Below the pieces are notes generated by a model. The model worked only from the letters and a program-made list of their open reading frames with translations. It searched no databases and had not been told where the DNA came from. Position numbers and translations under genes: made by a program. A stretch of 64,000 nucleotides of DNA, from assembly GCA_035395685.1 (NCBI GenBank), contig DAOPBR010000003.1, positions 45,239 to 109,238 of the forward strand, read 5' to 3'. Numbering within the stretch: position 1 is the first letter of the stretch; every line of letters starts with the position of its first letter. The DNA comes from JAKJGA01 sp029554345. Its GTDB lineage: Bacteria; Spirochaetota; UBA4802; JAFGJZ01. Positions 25,555 to 34,227 of this stretch are shown in pieces.

Positions 25555-27122
25555 AACTCGGAATACGCGGAAAGCTTTTAACGGCGTTCATTATTACTGC
25601 TCTAATTACTGTGACGGTCGGTGCCGTCGGGATGTGGGGAGTCAGCAGAGTAGATGACATGATGAATAAGCTTTATTATGAAAATCTTGAGGGTGTACGT
25701 CTCGCTGATGATATTGACAGGCAGATGCTGAATATAAGGGTTTCTATTCTTTATCATGTTGTGACTTCGGATGACAATGTTAGAAAAGTAATGGATGATA
25801 ATATTGAAAAAGCTAGAGTTAACTTTTTGAAATCTATTCAGGATTACAGAAAGACAATAACCACTGACAGTGAAAAAACTTTGATGGATGGTCTCGAAAT
25901 AAATATCGCTGAATATATGGGAATATGGTCAGATATTAGAAAATATTCGTTTGTGGACAATGATCAGGAAGCTGTTAAAGTATTTTTAAACGATCTAGCT
26001 CCGATATATAATAAAAAACTTTTACCGGCTATAAATGAGACTGTTAAACATAATGCTGATTCGGCAAAAGAAGCATTGGTGAATTCCGAAGCTCTTAAAG
26101 CTCAGATAACATTGATAGAAATAATTGTTATAGCTGTTGCCGTAGCAATAGCTATAATCCTTGCGATGCTTATAGTGAATAATGTGCTGAAAACTATTAA
26201 CACTGTTGATACGGCATCCAGCCAGGTTTCTTCAGGCGCTGAGCAGATATCTTCATCATCTGAACAGCTTTCGCAGGGCGCCAACGAACAGGCCGCAAGT
26301 GTCGAAGAAGTATCATCATCGGTCGAAGAGATGACCGCTACAATCAGGCAGAACGCGGATAACGCGAGCCAGACTGAAAAAATTGCTACAAAGAGTGCAA
26401 ATGACGCGAAGGAAGGCGGAGAGGCCGTTAAGCAGACGGTAAAAGCGATGAAAGAAATAGCAGATAAGATTTCAATCATACAGGAAATTGCACGTCAGAC
26501 AAATCTTCTTTCTTTGAACGCTTCGATAGAGGCGGCACGTGCAGGTGATCACGGCAAGGGATTTGCCGTTGTAGCAAGTGAGGTTCAGAAGCTTGCAGAA
26601 CGGTCACAGAACGCTGCAAGTGAGATCAGTGAACTTTCGAATTCAAGTGTTGAAATTGCCGAGAAAGCTGGTGAAATGCTGATGAAGCTTGTTCCGGATA
26701 TTCAGAAGACTTCAGAGCTGGTTGCTGAAATAAACGCGGCAAGCGGAGAGCAGGCAAACGGAATTCAGCAGATCAACAGTGCCATTCAGCAGTTAAATAC
26801 TGTCGTTCAGCAGAATGCTTCTGCAGCAGAAGAACTGACCGCGACCGCGCAGGAGCTGAACGGGCAGACAATATCAATGAAAGATTCAATCATGTATCTA
26901 AAAACAGGAAGATCCGGAGTCGATTATCATACTCCTCTTGGTTCAAATTATGCATCAGTTCAGCATACAGAGAAGCATGCGCCGGCTGCTAAAGCCCCTG
27001 TCCATGCTGCTCCGCTAAGAGCTCATGAATCTCAGGCCGTTCAAAAAGGTGAAGCTAAAAAAGGAATTCACATTGAAATGGGTAAGGCTGATTCGGAAGA
27101 CGGCGAATTCGAAAGATACTAA
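25551..27122 (+). CDS. Methyl-accepting chemotaxis protein with CheR-tether-like C-terminus
   Basis: 523 residues. Membrane segment 1 at about 8-29, a helical periplasmic four-helix-bundle sensor (about 30-185), segment 2 at about 187-212 and no well-conserved HAMP. Cytoplasmic signalling helices follow, with glutamine/glutamate methylation-type sequence EQAASVEEVSSSVEEMTATI and the hairpin tip RQTNLLSLNASIEAARAGDH. A linker rich in Ala, Pro and His (about 462-510) ends in EFERY, which fits the x-aromatic-x-x-aromatic pentapeptide used to tether CheR or CheD. It is encoded between cheA and cheW. Confidence 0.93.
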   Translation: MKLGIRGKLLTAFIITALITVTVGAVGMWGVSRVDDMMNKLYYENLEGVRLADDIDRQMLNIRVSILYHVVTSDDNVRKVMDDNIEKARVNFLKSIQDYRKTITTDSEKTLMDGLEINIAEYMGIWSDIRKYSFVDNDQEAVKVFLNDLAPIYNKKLLPAINETVKHNADSAKEALVNSEALKAQITLIEIIVIAVAVAIAIILAMLIVNNVLKTINTVDTASSQVSSGAEQISSSSEQLSQGANEQAASVEEVSSSVEEMTATIRQNADNASQTEKIATKSANDAKEGGEAVKQTVKAMKEIADKISIIQEIARQTNLLSLNASIEAARAGDHGKGFAVVASEVQKLAERSQNAASEISELSNSSVEIAEKAGEMLMKLVPDIQKTSELVAEINAASGEQANGIQQINSAIQQLNTVVQQNASAAEELTATAQELNGQTISMKDSIMYLKTGRSGVDYHTPLGSNYASVQHTEKHAPAAKAPVHAAPLRAHESQAVQKGEAKKGIHIEMGKADSEDGEFERY

Positions 27123-27136
27123 TTCAGAGGTAAGTT

Positions 27137-27655
27137 ATGACAATTGATGACAAAAAAGACGGGGCCCAATATCTTACTTTTCTTCTCGATTCAAAAATAT
27201 TCGCGTTTGACGTTCTCAAAACGCGGGAGGTTTTGTCATTGATCGAGATTACTCCGATTCCGGGTACGCCTGATTATATGACTGGAGTTTTGAATCTCCG
27301 AGGCAGTGTTGTTCCGGTAATGGATTTGAGAAAAAAATTCGGACTTCACGAAAGTCCGTATACGGAAAATACTTCAATTGTTATCGTTGAAGCAAACAGC
27401 GGTAGTGAAGTTGTAATAGTCGGAGCTTTGGTTGATGCAGTCAAAGGAGTCCGCCGCTTCGAGGAAGACCAGCTTGAACCGCCTCCGAAAGTCGGAATGA
27501 AATTGAACCTTGATCTTATTTATGCTATTGGAAAAACTGAAAAGGATTTTGTTCTTATTCTTAACGTTGATAAGGTCCTTTCAGATGAAGATATTTCGCT
27601 GACAAAGGATATTCTTGATACTGCCGGAAATTCACCGGCTGATTCCGGGGATTGA
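27137..27655 (+). CDS. cheW: Chemotaxis coupling protein CheW
   Basis: 172 residues: QYLTFLLDSKIFAFDVLKTREVL, ITPIPGTPDYMTGVLNLRGSVVPVMDLRKKFG in two parts, then IVGALVDAVKGVRRF and DLIYAIGKTEKDFVLILNVDKVL. It bridges receptors to CheA. An acidic tail of about 15 residues extends past the usual end. It starts 14 bp after the receptor gene with a modest GAGG ribosome-binding site. Confidence 0.94.
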   Translation: MTIDDKKDGAQYLTFLLDSKIFAFDVLKTREVLSLIEITPIPGTPDYMTGVLNLRGSVVPVMDLRKKFGLHESPYTENTSIVIVEANSGSEVVIVGALVDAVKGVRRFEEDQLEPPPKVGMKLNLDLIYAIGKTEKDFVLILNVDKVLSDEDISLTKDILDTAGNSPADSGD

Positions 27656-27658
27656 TTG

Positions 27659-28525
27659 ATGTTTGAAACCCGAGGAGTAATCAAAGACGGTTCATTTGAA
27701 ATGACTGAAGATGAACGCATCAGAATAAGCTCTTATATCGAAAAAGAATTCGGTATAAAGATGACTGAAGCAAAGAAACCGCTTCTAATCGGACGTCTTT
27801 CAAAAAGACTTCGTGCTGTCGGAGTAAATACTTTCGGAGCGTATTTTGATTTCATCCACTCTCCGGCAGGACGTGAGGAATATAAACTCTTCACCGATCT
27901 AGTATCTACGCACGAAACAAGCTTTTTCAGAGAGCCGGGGCATTATGATTTTATGCTGGATGAGGCATTGCCGGCACTATATAAAGCCGGTGCCGGCAGT
28001 GACCGAGATCTTAGAATATTAAGTGCGGCGTGTTCAACCGGTGAAGAAATATATTCCATTGCATGTGTAGTTGAAGAGTTTGCATCAAGAAATAAAATCA
28101 GGTCACTCCGATATAAACTTACAGGAACGGATATTTCAACGCATGCGATAAAAGCTGCTGCTTCAGGAATGTATAAGGCGCAGTCCATTGAGAAAATTCC
28201 TGTTTATGCACAGAAATATTTTATGAGGAGCAAAGATCCATCCAAGAAGATTATACGTGTTATACCTGAAATACGGGAAAAATCTGTATTTATGGAGATG
28301 AACCTTCTTGATAAATCATATCCTTTTGACGAAAAATTCGATATAATTTTCTGCAGAAATGTAATGATTTATTTTGAGAGAAAAACTCAGGAGGAAGTCG
28401 CTGATAAACTTATACGGATTCTTAACAATAAAGGATACCTTTTAGTCGGGCACTCCGAGACTCTTATCGGATTCAATCTGCCCGTGGTTAATATTGCTCC
28501 TGCATCATATATAAGGAAAGACTGA
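27659..28525 (+). CDS. cheR: Chemotaxis protein methyltransferase CheR
   Basis: 288 residues from the ATG at 27659 (TTG at 27656 directly precedes it). N-terminal helical domain (ISSYIEKEFGIKMTEAKKPLLIGRLSKRLR in parts), THETSFFREPGHYDFM, SAM-binding LRILSAACSTGEEIYSIAC, LTGTDIST and FDIIFCRNVMIYF. Methylates receptor glutamates; the neighbouring receptor has a candidate docking pentapeptide. Starts 3 bp after cheW. Confidence 0.94.
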   Translation: MFETRGVIKDGSFEMTEDERIRISSYIEKEFGIKMTEAKKPLLIGRLSKRLRAVGVNTFGAYFDFIHSPAGREEYKLFTDLVSTHETSFFREPGHYDFMLDEALPALYKAGAGSDRDLRILSAACSTGEEIYSIACVVEEFASRNKIRSLRYKLTGTDISTHAIKAAASGMYKAQSIEKIPVYAQKYFMRSKDPSKKIIRVIPEIREKSVFMEMNLLDKSYPFDEKFDIIFCRNVMIYFERKTQEEVADKLIRILNNKGYLLVGHSETLIGFNLPVVNIAPASYIRKD

Positions 28526-28532
28526 GGGGTAA

Positions 28533-29615
28533 ATGATGGCAGAAAAAAAGATTCGTGTTCTGATAGTCGATGATTCTGCTGTTGTTCGGCAGACTATAAG
28601 TGATGTTATTTCACGCGAAGAAGACATTGAAGTTATTGGTACAGCTTCAGATCCTTTTTATGCGGCAGAAAAAATTGAAAAGGATATTCCGGATGTTATT
28701 ATTCTCGATATTGAAATGCCGAGAATGGACGGTTTGACCTTTCTTCATAAGATAATGTCGCAGCATCCCATTCCTGTGATAATATGTTCTACGCTTGTAG
28801 GAGAAGGTTCTGATTCGGCATTTAAAGCATTATCTTACGGAGCAGTTTCTATAATAACAAAACCCAAAATCGGGACAAAGCAGTTCTTTGAAGAATCGCG
28901 TATTACTATCGCCGACGCTATACGCGGTGCTGCCGTTTCGAATCTGAAAAAGCTCGTGGGATTTTCATCAGTCACGGTTCAGCCGAAGCTTACTGCCGAT
29001 GCTGTTCTTCCCGCAGCGAAACGGAGTCATCTTTCCGATACCACGGACAAAGTGATTGTCGTTGGAGCTTCAACCGGCGGAACTGAAGCATTGACTCTTT
29101 TTCTTCAGCAATTGCCTGAAGATATAGCCGGTGTTGTCATTGTTCAGCATATGCCTGAAAATTTTACGCGTTCATTTGCCGAAAGACTTGATACATTGTG
29201 CAGAATAACCGTTAAAGAGGCAAAAAACGGCGACAGTGTCCTTCGCGGGCAGGCATTGATTGCCCCCGGAAACTATCATACTCTTTTAAAGAGAAGCGGA
29301 GCCAGATATTATGTTGAAGTAAAAGAAGGACCTCTTGTAACAAGACATAGACCTTCTGTTGATGTACTATTCCGTTCTGCTGCGGCATTTGCAGGCAAGA
29401 ATGCCGTCGGCGTCATAATGACTGGGATGGGTGATGACGGAGCAAAGGGTATGAAGGAAATGAAGGATTCAGGCGCATTTAATATAGCGCAGGATGAAGA
29501 ATCATGTGTTGTTTTCGGGATGCCGAAAGAAGCGATAAAGCTCGGCGCAGTAGATAAAATAATTGGTCTTGATAAGATAGCAGCGGAAGTAGTCCGCGTT
29601 ACAGAGATTGAATAA
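28533..29615 (+). CDS. cheB: Chemotaxis methylesterase/deamidase CheB
   Basis: 360 residues: receiver domain with phospho-acceptor Asp59 (VIILDIEMPRMDGLTF), linker, and esterase domain with catalytic Ser in VVGASTGGTEAL, His in IVQHMPENFTRSFAERL and Asp in GMGDDGAKGM. The full Ser-His-Asp triad is present. Removes methyl groups or amidates on receptors when phosphorylated by CheA. GAGGGG lies 4-9 nt before the ATG. Confidence 0.95.
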   Translation: MMAEKKIRVLIVDDSAVVRQTISDVISREEDIEVIGTASDPFYAAEKIEKDIPDVIILDIEMPRMDGLTFLHKIMSQHPIPVIICSTLVGEGSDSAFKALSYGAVSIITKPKIGTKQFFEESRITIADAIRGAAVSNLKKLVGFSSVTVQPKLTADAVLPAAKRSHLSDTTDKVIVVGASTGGTEALTLFLQQLPEDIAGVVIVQHMPENFTRSFAERLDTLCRITVKEAKNGDSVLRGQALIAPGNYHTLLKRSGARYYVEVKEGPLVTRHRPSVDVLFRSAAAFAGKNAVGVIMTGMGDDGAKGMKEMKDSGAFNIAQDEESCVVFGMPKEAIKLGAVDKIIGLDKIAAEVVRVTEIE

Positions 29616-29616
29616 T

Positions 29617-30342
29617 ATGTCTGATAAGTTAACCGATAATACAAAAGAAAAAAAGTATCACAGCCGTGAAAGAATATTCGCTGTCATGAAGTCTTCGCCG
29701 GACATGAAAGAGATCCACGAATGCATTCACGGGCGCAAAGATTCCAAGGTATGCTACACGCATAATCACCGATTCGGGAAAAAACATATTAATCTTGTCG
29801 CAGGTGATTTTTTTGTAAGCAAGGATGATGTTGTCGTGTCAACGGTTCTTGGTTCATGCATTGCGGTTTGCTTGTATTCGGATTTTTCGCCTTACTGCGG
29901 AATGAATCACTTTATGCTTCCTCAAGCCGGCGAGCGCTATAGAAATGAAAAGGATATCATGCATACAGACGCCGCCTTTTACGGAATAAACTCAATGGAA
30001 ATGATGATGAATGTTCTTTATAAAATGGGAGTGAAAAAAGAGCATTTAAAAGCGAAAGTATTCGGCGGGGGCAATGTACTAAGATTCGATTCAACAGAAG
30101 CAACTGTTGGAGAAAAAAACGTCGAATTTGCCCTGCGCTTTCTTGAAGCTGAAAAGATTCCGGTTACCGCGTGCAGTGTCGGCGGAGATTATGCTCGTAA
30201 AGTTATTTTTTTTATCAAGACAAAAGAAATACTGATGGCGAAAATATCGAAGTCATTGGAACATGTTGTTGCTGAAGAGGAAAAAACTCTTCATCATAGA
30301 CGAAAAATCAAGAAAGACGTTTCAATTTTTACCGATCGATGA
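29617..30342 (+). CDS. cheD: Chemoreceptor glutamine deamidase CheD with N-terminal extension
   Basis: 241 residues from the ATG at 29617; the catalytic CheD domain occupies about 58-210. Conserved Cys in VVSTVLGSCIAVCLYSD and His in CGMNHFMLPQAG fit the Cys-His-Thr site, with AKVFGGGNVL and NVEFALRFLEAEKIPV following. Typical CheD proteins are about 160 residues; this one has about 55 extra N-terminal residues, rich in charge and with several Cys and His (IHECIHGRKDS, CYTHNHRF), plus a basic tail. The extension is unexplained. Confidence 0.9.
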   Translation: MSDKLTDNTKEKKYHSRERIFAVMKSSPDMKEIHECIHGRKDSKVCYTHNHRFGKKHINLVAGDFFVSKDDVVVSTVLGSCIAVCLYSDFSPYCGMNHFMLPQAGERYRNEKDIMHTDAAFYGINSMEMMMNVLYKMGVKKEHLKAKVFGGGNVLRFDSTEATVGEKNVEFALRFLEAEKIPVTACSVGGDYARKVIFFIKTKEILMAKISKSLEHVVAEEEKTLHHRRKIKKDVSIFTDR

Positions 30343-30358
30343 TTTTAAGAGGCATCAA

Positions 30359-32086
30359 ATGGAAATGACCGCTATAAGAAAAATGAAGGATGATATTGCG
30401 GAATCTTTTACCGGTCTTTCATCTGGTGTAAACGGAACTATTGCAGAATTTTCGCATTTTATTACCATGATGGATCCTTATATCGAGTATTTTTTTTCCG
30501 GAGGCAAGGGGGCGAATACTTTTATCGGTGATATCGTCATTCCTTCAGAATCAAATCTTTCGGAAGCGATGGAGAGTGCTGTAGCAATTATGCATGGCGA
30601 TTCTTCAGTTCATGATTCTGTAAGTGATTCCTTAATGAAAGTTCTTTCGCTTAAAAGCAGCATTGAAAGCATTATAGAGATGCTTGAATCAATTACGACT
30701 TATTCCGTTAACACAATAATTATGTCTGCAAAAGCCGGACATGAAGGTAAGGGTCTTGCCGCAATTTCCGAAGAGATGGCTCAGATGTCGCATAATGGAA
30801 GTGCTCTTTCTTCATCTGTTACCGAAAAAATGGCAGTTCTATTATCTTCCGTTGAGGGGTTTAAAAAGAAAAGAGAACAGATCGAAATGCTTCATGAAAA
30901 CAGTCTTACGCTAATACATTTATCTTCAAAATCATTATTCAAGGGTCTGCTCGATGAGTTTACGCGTTTGTCGGGAGAGGTTTTGTCGGATTATGCTGTT
31001 GTTTCATCAGTTCAGGAAAGCATGAAAAGAATTACGGAAAAATTTCAGCATGAAGACATTGTTAGACAGAATTTTGAAAAAATACTTTATGCTCAGGAAG
31101 AAGCGACGTCCGGTGATTTTTCAGATTTTAAAATAAAGTACAACACGGATTTACCAAGAGAATTATTTCATCTTTTAGGTGAAGTAAAGATGAAGGAGAT
31201 TGCCGGTGATATAGACAATCTCCGTAATCAGCTTTCTGAGGCTTTGTCGGAAGTTATTTCGGTTCTTGATGCATTTTCTTCTTTTGTTTCATTCAGCTGC
31301 ACAGAAAATAAACGAGTTGAATCATCGGATAATTCCGAAGTCCTTGAATTGCTCTACACAAAACTTGAAAGTTTGAAGACGGATTTTGAAAAATATATTA
31401 ATGGAATAATCTCTAAGAAGAAAGAGATGTATGATTTTCTTTGCGATATAAGAAAAGAAATATCAGGTTTTGCACAGTTTTTTGAAGATATGATCGATAT
31501 TTCAGGTATGTTTAAGACTATTATTGTACTTACTCAAATAGAACTTTCCCGCCATGATTCGCTGAATTCTCTTCTCGGAGGGGCGTTGTCTGATGTAAGT
31601 TCAATTCCTGATAGAATTAAAGCCGTTGTCTCTGAAGGCCGGATAAGATTTAATGAACTTTCCGGACAATTTGAAAATTCAGTGAATTATTATGATGAAA
31701 AATTTAAAGAACAGAAAGCACTTCTCGAAAAAAGTATAAAACTAGTCCGTGATATTTCAGTGCAGGTTTTTGAGTCAAAGAAGTACCACAATGATTTTCT
31801 GACTGAAGCAGGCCAAAAAATCTGCAATGTTAGAAGTCTTGTTGATAATGTGAATGTTCTTCTTTTGACATTTTCTTCATGCTCTGACGATTTAAATAAA
31901 AAATATTCTTCTAGTAATATTCCCGGAAAGAAAGATATAATTGAAAAGTACGGCGATTTGCTGAAAAGCGTCTCTGAGTATTATTCGGTTGGTTGTTCTT
32001 CAGGAGATTATAAGTGTATGATGATTGCCTCTCTTATTTCTGAAATGAGAGTTACAGGTGAAAGAAAAAGTGTCGAGTTTTTCTAA
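30359..32086 (+). CDS. Divergent soluble MCP-like coiled-coil protein ending the che operon
   Basis: 575 residues from the ATG at 30359 (AAGAGG 6 nt upstream; the longer frame from 30263 would overlap cheD by 80 bases). No membrane segment or signal peptide. Residues about 125-175 resemble a degenerate receptor tip: ITTYSVNTIIMSAKAGHEGKGLAAISEEMAQMSHNGS (in parts), matching the SIEAARAGEHGKGFAVVAEE region of MCPs. A later FQHEDIVRQNFEKI recalls the FQDIxRQ motif in some soluble receptors. The C-terminal 250 residues are long helices. Probably a cytoplasmic receptor or signalling scaffold; no sensor domain is recognised. Confidence 0.65.
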   Translation: MEMTAIRKMKDDIAESFTGLSSGVNGTIAEFSHFITMMDPYIEYFFSGGKGANTFIGDIVIPSESNLSEAMESAVAIMHGDSSVHDSVSDSLMKVLSLKSSIESIIEMLESITTYSVNTIIMSAKAGHEGKGLAAISEEMAQMSHNGSALSSSVTEKMAVLLSSVEGFKKKREQIEMLHENSLTLIHLSSKSLFKGLLDEFTRLSGEVLSDYAVVSSVQESMKRITEKFQHEDIVRQNFEKILYAQEEATSGDFSDFKIKYNTDLPRELFHLLGEVKMKEIAGDIDNLRNQLSEALSEVISVLDAFSSFVSFSCTENKRVESSDNSEVLELLYTKLESLKTDFEKYINGIISKKKEMYDFLCDIRKEISGFAQFFEDMIDISGMFKTIIVLTQIELSRHDSLNSLLGGALSDVSSIPDRIKAVVSEGRIRFNELSGQFENSVNYYDEKFKEQKALLEKSIKLVRDISVQVFESKKYHNDFLTEAGQKICNVRSLVDNVNVLLLTFSSCSDDLNKKYSSSNIPGKKDIIEKYGDLLKSVSEYYSVGCSSGDYKCMMIASLISEMRVTGERKSVEFF

Positions 32087-32088
32087 AC

Positions 32089-32766
32089 TTAATGGTTTAG
32101 AATGTTTTTAAGAATTGAGTTGAAAATGACAGATGATTTTTTTACGTTCTCCTGCCAGCTCTGCGCGGCAGAGTGATTGGCATTGTCGGAAACATATCTT
32201 AGAGCAAGAACTTCCTTCTTTTCTATAAGGCTGCAGATTTTTGCCACTGCAGCTGATTCCATGTCAACAAGATCAGCTTCGAAAATTGTACGTTTGGAGT
32301 CGTTGGTAACCGGATCGCATATAAACAGATCGCCGCTGATGATACGTCCGTATTTCAGATATTGCCCTGATTTTTTTGCAGAAGTCTCAATAATGCTTTT
32401 GAATTCGGCGGATGAATTTTTCATCACGGAGGATTTCATTTCCGAAAAAGGAGTAACTCCATGCGGAACATTAAGACCGGTTACATCCATGTCATGTTCG
32501 CAGAATTCATCGCACAGATATAAGTCGCCGACATTCTGATCAGATAGACCGCCGGAAGTTCCCATTATGAGAATTCTTGAAGAATGTTCGGTGATCTTTG
32601 CGGTATAATAAGAAGCGAAAACTTTTCCAATTCCGCATAGGGCCAGAACGGCTTTGTCATTTTCATAAATATTATCCGTAAGTTTGTTCCAGGAATAAAA
32701 ATTATCCTTAAGAATTTCTCCGGCTTCGTCTTTGACTGCGATAATGATGCCTAATTTATTATTCAT
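32089..32766 (-). CDS. mtnN: MTA/SAH nucleosidase-family phosphorylase
   Basis: 225 residues of the PNP/UDP family: LGIIIAVKDEAGEIL, CGIGKVFASYYTAKI, ILIMGTSGGLSDQNVGDLY in parts, then ISGDLFICD, the catalytic glutamate motif VDMESAAVAKIC and the aspartate in LALRYVSDNA. This is the MTA/S-adenosylhomocysteine nucleosidase pattern, which recycles adenosyl products made by SAM enzymes such as CheR. The enzyme is a little more divergent than typical MtnN, so another nucleoside is possible. Converges on the che operon with a 2-bp gap. Confidence 0.8.
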   Translation of the reverse strand: MNNKLGIIIAVKDEAGEILKDNFYSWNKLTDNIYENDKAVLALCGIGKVFASYYTAKITEHSSRILIMGTSGGLSDQNVGDLYLCDEFCEHDMDVTGLNVPHGVTPFSEMKSSVMKNSSAEFKSIIETSAKKSGQYLKYGRIISGDLFICDPVTNDSKRTIFEADLVDMESAAVAKICSLIEKKEVLALRYVSDNANHSAAQSWQENVKKSSVIFNSILKNILNH

Positions 32767-32959
32767 GAAGCTATATGATTACCGGTTTTGTTATTTTCGT
32801 CAATTTATATTTTTAATAAAAAACTTATAATTTTTCTGATTTTTAAAAAATCGGAGTAACAAAAGTGTAATCAGTGTTACGTAGTTATGATATGAATATT
32901 TAAATTTCTTGACTTGCCGGAAGTCAGGTGAAATTGTTAAGTATATTAAGGAGTAGTCT

Positions 32960-34180
32960 ATGAAGAAAAAAATATCACTGATTCTTCTGTTTCTTCTCAT
33001 CGGAGCAGTAGCTTGCGGAGGGAAAAATACAAAGAAGGACAATACGCCGACAAAAGATGACATGTGGGGTGAAGAAGAAGGGTATGCTACCATCTTTGAC
33101 GGAGATACTGCTCTTGCAAGAGACAGAGCTATTGACGATGCGATGAATAAGCTCGTTAAAGTCAAACTTGGTATGACAATATCCGGAAAATCCATTGTTG
33201 AGGACTTCCAGCTTGTAGAATCTGTAATTGAAGCTAAAACTTCCGGTATGGTAAAAGACTGGAAAGTCGTTAACGAAAAAAAGGATGGGGATACTTTTAT
33301 CGTTAGAGTTGCCGGAAGAGTTTATCCGCAGGCCGTTGATGAAACTATAAGAGCAACGATCGAAAACTACGGAAGACCTAAATTCATGGTTCTTGTTAAA
33401 GAGAACTTTGAGGGTAAAACCAATGCAATCGGTTCAACTGTTGCAGAACACGAAATGATGAATATAATGGGTAAGGCCGGTTTTGAATTCGTAGATGCTG
33501 AAACAGTAAAAGGTCTTGTCGCGAAAGAGTCGGCAAAAATGAATTCCGTTCTCAAAGGTCAGATTTCTGCTGACGGAGACGCTCAGGAGCTTTTAACTGA
33601 CACAGGTGCTGAAGTTATCATTCTTGGGGACATCAAGGTAAATGATCAGACTGAAGTGCTGAAGAAAAAATTTCCTAATTCAAGCATGAAATCTAAAAGC
33701 GCAACAATTGTTTTGAAAGCAATAGATGTTTATACAGGTGCTATTCTTGCTTCAGTTGCATTTAACGGAGTGGGAGCTCATATCTCCGATGAAGTCGCTT
33801 CCCAGCAGGCAGTCCAGAGAGCATTGGCTTCGAGCAAGGCTCTTGGCGAAGACGGCAAGACCGGCGCTTTTATCAATGATATAGGCAAGAAGTTTCTCGC
33901 TGCGGCCACAAGAAGAATGATCAAGCTTAATATAGCAGGACTCGATTATGCTGATCTCGCAAAATTCAGAAACGCGATTGAGCAGAGAGTACGCGGAGTA
34001 AGCAAGGTTTATTCAAGAGGAACATCCGGTAAGCTTGCTGTTATCGAAATTCAGTTTGCCGGCAAAACAACAGATTTTGCTGATGAGCTTTCCGCAAAAG
34101 CTGATAAATTCGGTTTTACTGTAAAGATTGAGCAGAGTTTTCCAACAAAGCTTATAATATCAGCTGCAAAGAATAAGTAA
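32960..34180 (+). CDS. FlgT/LPP20-like lipoprotein
   Basis: 406 residues. Lipoprotein signal with lipobox GAVAC and Cys20. Residues about 40-130 match the FlgT N-terminal/LPP20 pattern: GYATIFDGDTALARDRAIDDAMNKLVKVKLGM in parts, and FIVRVAGRVYPQAV. The middle (FMVLVKENFEGKTN, HEMMNIMGKAGFEFVDAETV, GAEVIILGDIKV) is CsgG/FlgT-middle-domain-like, and the C-terminus has a repeated alpha/beta unit. Probably an outer-membrane lipoprotein involved in flagellar or envelope assembly. AAGGAG precedes the start; TTGACT at 32909 is a possible -35 box. Confidence 0.7.
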   Translation: MKKKISLILLFLLIGAVACGGKNTKKDNTPTKDDMWGEEEGYATIFDGDTALARDRAIDDAMNKLVKVKLGMTISGKSIVEDFQLVESVIEAKTSGMVKDWKVVNEKKDGDTFIVRVAGRVYPQAVDETIRATIENYGRPKFMVLVKENFEGKTNAIGSTVAEHEMMNIMGKAGFEFVDAETVKGLVAKESAKMNSVLKGQISADGDAQELLTDTGAEVIILGDIKVNDQTEVLKKKFPNSSMKSKSATIVLKAIDVYTGAILASVAFNGVGAHISDEVASQQAVQRALASSKALGEDGKTGAFINDIGKKFLAAATRRMIKLNIAGLDYADLAKFRNAIEQRVRGVSKVYSRGTSGKLAVIEIQFAGKTTDFADELSAKADKFGFTVKIEQSFPTKLIISAAKNK

Positions 34181-34200
34181 TTTTGAATTATAATTTTAAA

Positions 34201-34226
34201 AAAACCGCTTCAAACGAAGCGGTTTT
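34201..34226. terminator. Bidirectional terminator between the FlgT-like and MFS genes
   Basis: Perfect 11-bp stem AAAACCGCTTC / GAAGCGGTTTT with an AAAC loop, flanked by A and T runs, lying between two convergent stop codons. Confidence 0.9.
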
Positions 34227-34227
34227 T

